Positions 6,307-12,838 of a stretch of 12,838 nucleotides of DNA are shown here, piece after piece (the first letter of the stretch is position 1; every line of letters starts with the position of its first letter). Under the pieces are notes generated by a model, which worked only from the letters and a program-made list of their open reading frames with translations, was not told where the DNA came from and searched no databases. The stretch covers positions 1 to 12,838 of the forward strand of contig DATCXZ010000161.1 of NCBI GenBank assembly GCA_036570545.1, given 5' to 3'. The translations under genes were made by a program, and so were the position numbers. Source of the DNA: Pelagibius sp036570545. GTDB lineage: Bacteria > Pseudomonadota > Alphaproteobacteria > Kiloniellales > Kiloniellaceae.

Positions 6307-8613
6307 ATGGAGCCGAAAGCCGAGGCCCGGTATTCAGGTGGAGAGCCGCCTTTTGCCGGCTGGCCTCGCAAGCTGCACGGCTTCTTCAGCCGGAAAGCTT
6401 TGCTGCGGCTGCTGCGGCGCCTGGCGCTCAGCCGCCTGCTCGGTTTCTGCCTGCTGGTCGCCTTGATGGCCCTGCGGGTCTGGGACCCGGCGCCTTTGGA
6501 AACGCTTCGCCTGAAGGTCTTCGACCTTTACCAGCTCGCCAATCCTCGTCAGCCCGTCGCCGCGCCCGTCGTCATCGTCGACATCGACGAGGAAAGCCTT
6601 GCCGCGATCGGCCAATGGCCGTGGCCCCGCATCAAGGTGGCTCAGATGGTCGACCGCCTCCGTCTCGCGGGGGTCGTGGCGATTGCCTTCGACGTCGTCT
6701 TTCCGGAGCCGGATCGCACGTCGCCCGGCGTCTACGCGGACTCCCTCGTCGATGTCGAGCCCGGCGTCGTCGAGGCGCTGCGGGCCCTGCCCAACAACGA
6801 CGAGGTTCTCGCCGCCGCGCTCAGGCGGATGCGCCTCGTGCTCGGCCAGTCGGGATACCATCGCAAGGCCGTGGGCAACGAAAACCGGCCCCGACAGGAA
6901 ACGCCGCTAGCAATCATCGGGGAGGATCCCAGGCCCTACCTCTATCGCTTTCCGGCACTGGTGCGCAACACGCCCATCCTGGAACAGGCGGCCAGCAGCA
7001 GCGCGGTCTTCAATCTCGTGCCCGGCAACGACGGCGTGGTGCGCAGCGTGCCAGCCTTCCTGGTCGCGGAGGGCCAGATCGTTCCCGGCCTGGTGGCGGA
7101 GCTGCTGCGCATCGCCTCCGGCGGCGACGCCTTCATCATCAAGACCGACAGCGCCGGCATACGCTCTTTCGTCGTCGCTGGGGTCGAGGTGCCGACGGAC
7201 CGCCACGGCCGCCTGTGGGTGCACTATGCAAAGCAGCGGCCGCAGATCTACGTCTCGGCCAAGGACGTCCTGGCCGGCGAGGTGGCGCGCGAGCGGCTGG
7301 CCGGCAAGTTTGCGCTGATCGGCACCTCCGCTGTCGGCCTCCTCGACATCAAGGCGACGCCGCTGCAACAGAACATCCCGGGCGTGGAGGTGCACGCCCA
7401 GGTGCTCGAGATGATTCTCTCCGGGCAGCTTCTGCAACGCCCGCACTACGCGCTGGGGGCGGAGCTGGTCATCCTGGCGGTCGTCTCTCTCCTGATCATA
7501 GCCCTGGTGCCGGTTCTCGGCGCCGCGCTCACCATGCTTCTGGGCGCAGTCGTGGCCGCTGCGCTTCTGATCATGTCATGGCTTCTGTTCACCGGGGAGG
7601 GTCTGTTGATCGATGTCGCCTATCCCTCGCTGGGATCTTTCGCCGTCTTCGCCCTGCTGGTCTTTGCCAACTACCTGCGCGAGGAAAGCCGCCGCGAGCA
7701 GGTGCGCAGCGCCTTTCGGCACTACCTCTCGCCGGCCCTCGTCGATCAGCTCGCCAACGAGCCGGACCGGCTGGTGCTGGGCGGGGAAACGCGCGAGATG
7801 ACGATGCTGTTCAGCGACGTGCGCGGGTTCACCGCCATCGCCGAGCGCCTGCAGAATCAGCCGCAGGTGCTGACGCGCCTGATGAACCGCCTGATGACCT
7901 CCCTGACCGCCGAGATCATGGCCAACAACGGCACCATCGACAAATACATGGGCGATGGGGTGATGGCATTCTGGAACGCTCCGCTTGGCGATGCCGACCA
8001 TGCCCTCAACGCCTGCGCGGCCGCCCTGTCCATGGCCACCGCCCTCGACCGGCTGAATGCCGAAGCGCTCGACGATGCTCGAAAAGGCATGGCGGGCGCA
8101 GAGCTGTTGCGGATCGGCGTCGGCATCAACACCGGCCTCTGCGTGGTCGGCAATATGGGATCGGAGCAGCGCTTCGACTATTCGGTGCTGGGGGATGCCG
8201 TCAATCTGGCCGCTCGTCTCGAAGGGCAGTCTCCCGTCTATGGGGTGGACATCGTGCTCGGCCAGGCGACGGCCGAGGCGGTCGGCAGCAGGGCCACCTA
8301 CGTCGAGCTCGACCTGATCCGGGTGAAGGGAAAGCGGGAGCCGCAGCGGATCTTTGCCCTGCTCGGCGGACCGGAACTCATGGAGGATCCGGAGGTTCGC
8401 AGCACGATTGCGATCATGCACGACCTGCTCTCCGCCTATCGCCTGCAGGCCTGGGACGCAGCCGTGCAGGCCGTCGATGCCCTGTCGGGCCGCCGCCTGA
8501 GCCACCTCGATCTGGAGACGTTTCGAAGCCTCTACCGCGGCCGCATCGAGCAGTTTCACCGCGACCCGCCGGCGCCCGGCTGGGACGGCGTCCACAGCAC
8601 CGAGACGAAGTAA
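6307..8613 (+). CDS. CHASE2-domain membrane adenylate/guanylate cyclase (class III), 768 aa
   Basis: Receptor-type class III nucleotide cyclase, most likely making cAMP from ATP. One N-terminal helix (about 42-58) leads to an extracytoplasmic CHASE2 sensor (about 63-375; VVIVDIDEESLAAIGQWPWP at 88-107, AFDVVFPEPDR at 127-137). Three helices follow (about 383-402, 405-428, 434-456), then the cyclase domain (about 490-690). Catalytic residues: metal ligands Asp504 (LFSDVRGFT) and Asp550 (YMGDGVMAFW), purine-selecting Lys546, and Asn633 and Arg637 (AVNLAARLEG). The partner of Lys546 is Ser626 in DYSVLGD, where class IIIa enzymes have Asp and IIIb usually Thr. The tail ending PAPGWDGV...TK is typical of CHASE2 cyclases. 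The gene begins 16 bases after the FecR/VWA stop with a weak ribosome site (no clear AGGAGG), suggesting coupled expression and possible sensing of that partner. cAMP versus cGMP is not certain. Confidence 0.93.
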   Translation: MEPKAEARYSGGEPPFAGWPRKLHGFFSRKALLRLLRRLALSRLLGFCLLVALMALRVWDPAPLETLRLKVFDLYQLANPRQPVAAPVVIVDIDEESLAAIGQWPWPRIKVAQMVDRLRLAGVVAIAFDVVFPEPDRTSPGVYADSLVDVEPGVVEALRALPNNDEVLAAALRRMRLVLGQSGYHRKAVGNENRPRQETPLAIIGEDPRPYLYRFPALVRNTPILEQAASSSAVFNLVPGNDGVVRSVPAFLVAEGQIVPGLVAELLRIASGGDAFIIKTDSAGIRSFVVAGVEVPTDRHGRLWVHYAKQRPQIYVSAKDVLAGEVARERLAGKFALIGTSAVGLLDIKATPLQQNIPGVEVHAQVLEMILSGQLLQRPHYALGAELVILAVVSLLIIALVPVLGAALTMLLGAVVAAALLIMSWLLFTGEGLLIDVAYPSLGSFAVFALLVFANYLREESRREQVRSAFRHYLSPALVDQLANEPDRLVLGGETREMTMLFSDVRGFTAIAERLQNQPQVLTRLMNRLMTSLTAEIMANNGTIDKYMGDGVMAFWNAPLGDADHALNACAAALSMATALDRLNAEALDDARKGMAGAELLRIGVGINTGLCVVGNMGSEQRFDYSVLGDAVNLAARLEGQSPVYGVDIVLGQATAEAVGSRATYVELDLIRVKGKREPQRIFALLGGPELMEDPEVRSTIAIMHDLLSAYRLQAWDAAVQAVDALSGRRLSHLDLETFRSLYRGRIEQFHRDPPAPGWDGVHSTETK

Positions 8614-8699
8614 GGGGCGGCGGACTGGATCGCGGCGGCGGACGGCTGTCTAATAGGAGGGAAGGTCGGCCCGGCGGGGCGGCGGAGAAGCGGGGGGCT

Positions 8700-9872
8700 A
8701 TGCGGACTCAAGTTGGCATCATCGGCGGCGGGCCGGCGGGGCTGCTGCTGTCGCAGCTCCTGCACCTGGCGGGCGTCGCCAGCGTGGTGCTGGAGCGGCG
8801 CAGCCGCGCCCACGTGCTGGGCCGCATCCGCGCGGGGGTGCTGGAGCAGGGCTTCCAGAACCTCATGCGCCGGGCCGAGATCGCCGGACGCATGGACCGC
8901 GAGGGCCAGGTCCACAGCGGCGTGAACATCGCCTACCAGGAGGACCGCCTGCGCATCGACCTGGAGGGCCTCACCGGCGGCAAGACCGTCCTGGTCTACG
9001 GCCAGACCGAGGTGACCCACGATCTCTACGCGGCGCGCGACGCCCTCGGCGGCGTGGTCATCGACGAGGCGGCCGATGTCACGCCGCACGGCCTCGAGGG
9101 CGGCCGCCCTTATCTGACCTTCGTCAAGGACGGCGCGGCGGAGCGGCTCGACTGCGACTTCGTCATCGGCTGCGACGGCTTCCACGGCATCAGCCGCCAG
9201 TCCATCCCGGCGCAGCGCCTGAACACCTTCGAGCGCGTCTATCCCTTCGGCTGGCTGGGCGTGCTGTCGCCGACGCCACCAGTGAACGACGAGCTGATCT
9301 ACGCGCGCCACGACAGCGGCTTCGCGCTCTGCTCGCTGCGCGGGCCGCAGCTCAGCCGCTACTACGTGCAGGTGAAGGCCGACGAGAACCCGGCCGACTG
9401 GCCGGACGCGCGCTTCTGGGAGCGGCTGAAGTCGCAGCTTCCCGCCGAGGTCGCCGCCCGCCTCGTCACCGGCGCCTCGCTCGAGAAAAGCGTCGCGCCA
9501 CTACGCAGCTTCGTCGCCGAGCCGCTGCGCTGGGGCCGCCTGTTCCTGGCCGGCGACGCCGCCCACATCGTGCCGCCGACCGGCGCCAAGGGCCTGAACC
9601 TCGCCGCCTCCGACATCCACTACCTCTCCGGCGCGCTGATCGACTGGTACAGAAAGGACGACAGCGCCGGGCTCGACAGCTACTCGCAGCGCGCCCTCGC
9701 CCGCATCTGGAAGGCCGAGCGCTTCTCCTGGTGGATGACGGCCCTGCTCCACAAATTCCCGGAGAACGAGGGCTTCGGCGACCGCATCCAACGCGCCGAG
9801 TTCGACTACCTCAGGAGCTCCAAGGCGGCGCAGACGGCGCTGGCGGAGAACTATGTGGGGCTGCCGTACTAA
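8700..9872 (+). CDS. pobA: 4-hydroxybenzoate 3-monooxygenase (PobA), 390 aa
   Basis: Cytoplasmic FAD enzyme that converts 4-hydroxybenzoate to protocatechuate using NAD(P)H and O2. The GxGxxG FAD motif is at 9-14 (GGGPAG), the DG motif near 159-163 (CDGFHG) and the GD motif at 285-286 (LAGDAAHIVPPTGAKG). Residues known as catalytic or substrate-binding in the Pseudomonas fluorescens enzyme are at the same numbers: Tyr201, Ser212, Arg214, Arg220, Tyr222, Pro293 and Tyr385. Length (390) matches the usual 390-394. The start at 8700 follows GGCGGAGAAGCGGGGGGCT; the long frame upstream is a shadow through the cyclase gene. The cofactor-selecting segment 33-38 is RRSRAH, unlike the P. fluorescens NADPH-type sequence. 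It has an 86-bp upstream gap with TAATAGGAGG and no pca ring-cleavage genes in view, so protocatechuate must be used elsewhere. Confidence 0.96.
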   Translation: MRTQVGIIGGGPAGLLLSQLLHLAGVASVVLERRSRAHVLGRIRAGVLEQGFQNLMRRAEIAGRMDREGQVHSGVNIAYQEDRLRIDLEGLTGGKTVLVYGQTEVTHDLYAARDALGGVVIDEAADVTPHGLEGGRPYLTFVKDGAAERLDCDFVIGCDGFHGISRQSIPAQRLNTFERVYPFGWLGVLSPTPPVNDELIYARHDSGFALCSLRGPQLSRYYVQVKADENPADWPDARFWERLKSQLPAEVAARLVTGASLEKSVAPLRSFVAEPLRWGRLFLAGDAAHIVPPTGAKGLNLAASDIHYLSGALIDWYRKDDSAGLDSYSQRALARIWKAERFSWWMTALLHKFPENEGFGDRIQRAEFDYLRSSKAAQTALAENYVGLPY

Positions 9873-9875
9873 TTC

Positions 9876-9890
9876 GTTTACATGATAAAC
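9876..9890. promoter_or_regulatory. Candidate operator palindrome GTTTA-N5-TAAAC upstream of dctP
   Basis: GTTTA and TAAAC flank CATGA in the 54-bp gap between pobA and dctP, an AT-rich island in GC-rich surroundings. Spacing and symmetry suit a dimeric regulator. The MarR gene at the end of this cluster is the obvious candidate, giving autoregulation. Only five base pairs per arm match, so it may be a simple promoter AT-island. Confidence 0.4.
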
Positions 9891-9926
9891 AATAAGCGGC
9901 TGCAGGCCGCAGAGGGAGGAACCGAG

Positions 9927-10964
9927 ATGTCATTTTCTCTGAAAACTCTATGCATGGCCGGCATCCTGGCCGCTGCCGCGCTGCCGCCCGCCGCCGCGCA
10001 GGAGGTCGCCCTGCGCATCCACCACTTCCTGCCGCCGCAGGCGCCGGTGCCGGCCAACTTCATCGCGCCCTGGGCGGAGAAGGTGACCCGGGAGTCGGGC
10101 GGGCGCATCGCCTTCGAGATCTATCCGTCCATGCAGCTCGGCGGCAAGCCGCCGGCGCTCTACGACCAGGCGCGCGACGGCGTGGTCGACATCATCTGGA
10201 CGCTGACCGGCTACACGCCCGGCCGCTTCCCGGGCACCGAGGCCTTCGAGCTGCCGTTCGTCCCGGCCAGCGCCGAGGCGACCTCGCAGGCGGCCTGGAA
10301 ATTCTACGAGAAGCACCTGACCGAGGAGTTCAAGGACGTCCACCTGATCGCGGCGCACACCCACGGCCCCGGCCTGCTGCACGTGAAGGGCGACGGCGTC
10401 GAAACGCTGGAGGACATGGAGGGCCTGAAGCTGCGCGGCCCGACGCGCCAGGCCAACGCGCTGATCTCCGCGCTCGGCGCGACGCCGGTCGGCATGCCGG
10501 TGCCGGCCATGCCGGAGGCGCTGTCCAAGGGCGTCATCGACGGCACCGTGATCCCCTGGGAGGTCACCACGCCGCTGAAGGTCGCCGAGCTGGTCGACAG
10601 CCACACCGACTTCGCGGGACCGCGCGGGCTCTACACCTCGTTCTTCGTCTTCGCCATGAACAAGGCGCGCTACGAGGCGCTGCCGGACGACCTGAAGGCG
10701 GTGCTCGACGCCAACTCCGGCCTCGCCGCCTCCAAGTGGGTGGGCGTGGTGATGGATAAGGGCGACCTGCCGGGCATCGAGGCGGCCAAGAAGGCCGGCA
10801 ACAAGATGATCACGCTGGACGAGGCGGAGGTCGTGCGCTGGAAGGCGGCGGCGGCACCGCTGGTGCAGGCCTGGATCGACGAGATGAACGCCAAGGGCTA
10901 CGACGGCGCCGCGCTGGTGGCCGATGCCAAGGCGCTGATCGCCGAGTACGCCGGCGCGGAGTAA
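9927..10964 (+). CDS. dctP: TRAP transporter solute-binding protein (DctP family), 345 aa
   Basis: Periplasmic binding protein that captures substrate for a TRAP permease. A Sec signal peptide is visible (MSFSLKTLCMAGILAAAALP, then PAAAQ), with likely cleavage near residue 24. The DctP fold is marked by the PWAEKVTRESGGRIAFEIYP segment (about 48-67), LKLRGPTRQANALISALGA (167-185) with the family's carboxylate-binding Arg at 170 or 174, and a GMPVPAMPEALSKGVIDGT stretch (189-207). Mature length is normal. I chose the ATG at 9927, since GGAGGA sits 6 bases upstream; a frame-open ATG at 9882 would lack a signal peptide at its start. The flavin monooxygenase begins 2 bases after its stop. The position beside pobA suggests an aromatic or other carboxylate ligand; the only permease genes in view are dctQM, about 6 kb upstream. 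Confidence 0.93.
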   Translation: MSFSLKTLCMAGILAAAALPPAAAQEVALRIHHFLPPQAPVPANFIAPWAEKVTRESGGRIAFEIYPSMQLGGKPPALYDQARDGVVDIIWTLTGYTPGRFPGTEAFELPFVPASAEATSQAAWKFYEKHLTEEFKDVHLIAAHTHGPGLLHVKGDGVETLEDMEGLKLRGPTRQANALISALGATPVGMPVPAMPEALSKGVIDGTVIPWEVTTPLKVAELVDSHTDFAGPRGLYTSFFVFAMNKARYEALPDDLKAVLDANSGLAASKWVGVVMDKGDLPGIEAAKKAGNKMITLDEAEVVRWKAAAAPLVQAWIDEMNAKGYDGAALVADAKALIAEYAGAE

Positions 10965-10966
10965 GA

Positions 10967-12253
10967 ATGACCGTCCTCGTCGCCGGCGCCGGCATCGGCG
11001 GCCTCACGCTGGCGCTCTCGCTGCACCAGGCGGGCGTGCCGGTCAAGGTCTTCGAGACCACGGCGGCGCTGCAGCCGCTCGGCGTCGGCATCAACCTGCT
11101 GCCGCATGCGGTGCGCGAGCTCGACGAGCTCGGCCTGCTGCGGCAGCTCGACAGCCTCGGCGTGCGCACGGCCGAGCTCGCCTACTACTCCAAGCGCGGC
11201 CAGCTCATCTGGTCGGAACCGCGCGGCGAGGCCGCCGGCTACCGCTGGCCACAGTTCTCGATCCACCGCGGCAAGCTGCAGATGCTGCTGCTGGAGGCGG
11301 TGCGCGAGCGCGTCGGCGCCGACAGAATCCACGCCGGCTGGCACCTGACGGACTGGCGCGAGGAGGGCGGCAACATCGTCGCTTCCTTTGTCGACAAGAA
11401 GAGCGACGCGTCGCGCGGCGAGGTTACGGGCGCCCTGCTCATCGGCGCCGACGGCATCCACTCGACCCTGCGCCGGCGCCTCTATCCCGACGAGGGACCG
11501 CCGATCTGGAACGGCGCCATCCTGTGGCGCGGCACCGCGCGGGCGGCGCCCTACCTCACCGGCCGCTCGATGATCATGGCCGGGCACGAGTTCCAGAAGT
11601 TCGTGTGCTATCCGATCTCCGCACCGGATAACGACAACCCCAACGGTGAAGAGAAGGCCACCATCAACTTCATCGCCGAGCGCAAGTTCGCGCCCGACCA
11701 CGCCTGGCGCCGCGAGGACTGGAACCGCCCGGGCGACCTCGCTGACTTCCTGCCGCAGTTCGCGGACTGGCGCTTCGACTGGCTTGACGTGCCGACGCTC
11801 ATCGGCGCCGCCGAGGCGGTCTACGAATACCCCATGGTCGACCGCGACCCGCTGCCGCGCTGGAGCGACGGCCGCGCGACGCTGCTGGGCGACGCGGCGC
11901 ACGCCATGTACCCGATCGGCTCCAACGGCGCCTCGCAGGCGATCCTCGACGCCCGCGTGCTGACCCGCGAGATTCTCGCCCACGGCACGACGCCAGAGGC
12001 TCTCGCCGCCTACGAGGCCGAGCGCCGGCCGGCCACTGCGAAGATCGTGCTGGCCAACCGGCAGAACGGACCCGAGCAGGTGATGCAGCGCGTCGAGGAA
12101 CTGGCGCCCAACGGCTTCGCGCGCATCGAGGACGTGCTGCTGCCGACCGAGCTGGAAGAGACGGCCAGCGGCTACAAGAAGCTGGCCGGCTTCGACCGGG
12201 AAGCGCTCAACAACCGCCCCCCCATCGTGCCGCGACGGGCGCTGCGATCATGA
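10967..12253 (+). CDS. PhzS-like FAD-dependent aromatic monooxygenase, 428 aa
   Basis: Single-component flavoprotein hydroxylase of the salicylate-hydroxylase/PhzS group. Visible motifs: GxGxxG at 7-12 (GAGIGG), PLGVGINLLPHAV at 37-49, FSIHRGKLQMLLLEAVRER at 97-115, DG motif GADGIHS at 160-166, and GD motif LLGDAAHAMYPIGSNGASQA at 307-326. Remembered PhzS (5-methylphenazine-1-carboxylate 1-monooxygenase) shares the same WSEPRG, QYSIHRGELQM and YPMVDRDPLP-type blocks (here WSEPRG at 82-87, YPMVDRDPLP at 288-297), so that is the closest characterised relative I recognise. A phenazine role is unlikely because no phz genes are nearby; an aromatic or heteroaromatic carboxylic acid is more plausible. 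The start follows the dctP stop by 2 bases and GGAG lies at 10958-10961. The end overlaps the MarR gene by 4 bp. Substrate unknown. Confidence 0.87.
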   Translation: MTVLVAGAGIGGLTLALSLHQAGVPVKVFETTAALQPLGVGINLLPHAVRELDELGLLRQLDSLGVRTAELAYYSKRGQLIWSEPRGEAAGYRWPQFSIHRGKLQMLLLEAVRERVGADRIHAGWHLTDWREEGGNIVASFVDKKSDASRGEVTGALLIGADGIHSTLRRRLYPDEGPPIWNGAILWRGTARAAPYLTGRSMIMAGHEFQKFVCYPISAPDNDNPNGEEKATINFIAERKFAPDHAWRREDWNRPGDLADFLPQFADWRFDWLDVPTLIGAAEAVYEYPMVDRDPLPRWSDGRATLLGDAAHAMYPIGSNGASQAILDARVLTREILAHGTTPEALAAYEAERRPATAKIVLANRQNGPEQVMQRVEELAPNGFARIEDVLLPTELEETASGYKKLAGFDREALNNRPPIVPRRALRS

Positions 12254-12717
12254 GCCGGAGCGGCGCCGTGAAGCAGTCGCCGCCGACGACCGGGCGGCTG
12301 CACGAGGCCTTCGGGCACTTGTTCCGGCGCTGCCACCTGCGCAGCCAGCAGGCCTTCGCCCGCGTATTCGACGGCTACGGCCTCTCGCCGCTGCAGTACG
12401 GCATCCTGGAGCTGGTGCTGCTGAACCCCGGCATCGGCCACGGCGCGCTGGCCGAAGCCATGGCGACGGCGCCCTCGGTGGTCACCACCGCGATGAAGCC
12501 GCTGCGCGCTGCCGGCCACGTGGTGCTGGAGGAGACGCCGGGCGGCGACGCGCGGCGCAGCGGCTATCACCTCTCCGAGGAAGGCCACGCGTTTTTCACG
12601 TCGGTGAGCGGACACATCCTGATTGCCGAGGAGCTGCTGGTCGGCCCCCTGAGCGAGGCCGAGCGGGGCACGCTGAGACGGCTCTTGCAGCGGCTGGCAC
12701 AGAGCGGCAGGCTGTAG
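12250..12717 (+). CDS. MarR-family transcriptional regulator, 155 aa
   Basis: Dimeric winged-helix DNA-binding regulator, usually a ligand-released repressor that often responds to aromatic compounds. Helix-turn-helix region: LSPLQYGILELVLLNPGIGH at 45-64, ALAEAMATAPSVVTTAMKPL at 66-85, then the wing with the MarR-typical basic turn GGDARRSGYHLSEEG at 98-112. Flanking N- and C-terminal helices (about 15-42 and 114-153) form the dimer interface. Length fits the family. The ATG overlaps the monooxygenase stop as ATGA, so it is translated with dctP and the monooxygenase. The natural inference is that it controls this cluster through the palindrome upstream of dctP, perhaps sensing a cluster substrate. 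Confidence 0.92.
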   Translation: MSRSGAVKQSPPTTGRLHEAFGHLFRRCHLRSQQAFARVFDGYGLSPLQYGILELVLLNPGIGHGALAEAMATAPSVVTTAMKPLRAAGHVVLEETPGGDARRSGYHLSEEGHAFFTSVSGHILIAEELLVGPLSEAERGTLRRLLQRLAQSGRL

Positions 12718-12755
12718 CATTCCCTTCGACGACGAACGATAAAGGAGGCCCTTTC

Positions 12756-12838
12756 GTGGCCGAGGAAGAGGATTCGCCGGTTGAGGTCGCGGCCCAGGTT
12801 GAGGACCAGGCCACGATCGCGGGGTGGCGCCGCCAAGA
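12756..12838 (+). CDS. Unidentified protein, 5' fragment only (about 27 codons)
   Basis: An AAGGAGG site at 12742-12748 stands 7 bases before a GTG, a textbook start arrangement. The frame then stays open to the window edge, encoding an acidic N-terminus (V/M-AEEEDSPVEVAAQVEDQATI, then AGWRRQ). I do not recognise the family and the fragment is too short to assign one. It lies 38 bases after the MarR stop in the same direction, so it may belong to the same operon. Confidence 0.6.
   Translation, partial: MAEEEDSPVEVAAQVEDQATIAGWRRQ

Noticed and set aside
6615..8699. The long upstream extension of the pobA frame through the cyclase gene
   Set aside because: The extension is Arg/Gly/Pro-rich out-of-frame translation of the cyclase gene. 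PobA homology starts exactly at the ATG at 8700 with the FAD-binding motif.

Overview
The window is GC-rich DNA with tight gene packing, overlapping starts and stops, TRAP transporter genes and aromatic-ring flavoprotein hydroxylases. This suits a high-GC, probably alphaproteobacterial heterotroph that uses aromatic acids; the taxonomic guess is inference from style and gene content only.

Left block (minus strand, 1-1694): a stand-alone MetE-C-terminal-like methyltransferase (zinc ligands His, Cys, Glu, Cys all present). Its stop overlaps the start of a regulator that combines an excisionase-type helix-turn-helix with a periplasmic-binding-protein-like sensor domain. The regulator runs off the left edge. 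A 268-bp divergent intergenic region (1695-1962) holds a candidate promoter for the methyltransferase and a perfect 8-bp-stem hairpin in the leader of the next genes.

Transporter block (plus strand, 1963-3782): small (DctQ) and large (DctM) membrane subunits of a TRAP transporter, joined by an ATGA overlap. No substrate-binding gene lies beside them. A 345-bp gene-free stretch follows (3783-4127). It holds a 145-bp element with imperfect inverted ends and a strong GC hairpin, then a less GC-rich stretch that probably carries the promoter of the next unit.

Signalling block (4128-8613): a 720-aa protein with a FecR-like domain and a von Willebrand A domain with an intact MIDAS motif but no Sec signal peptide. 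It is followed 16 bp later by a CHASE2-type membrane adenylate cyclase (768 aa). The two probably form one operon and one envelope-to-cAMP signalling unit.

Aromatic block (8700-12838): PobA-type 4-hydroxybenzoate 3-monooxygenase with all the classical active-site residues, a TRAP solute-binding protein (DctP), a PhzS-like FAD monooxygenase, a MarR regulator overlapping the monooxygenase by 4 bp, and the first 27 complete codons of an unidentified gene. A GTTTA-N5-TAAAC palindrome sits between pobA and dctP and is a candidate operator for the MarR protein. The separated dctQM and dctP could be parts of one aromatic-acid importer, with the FecR/cyclase pair between them.
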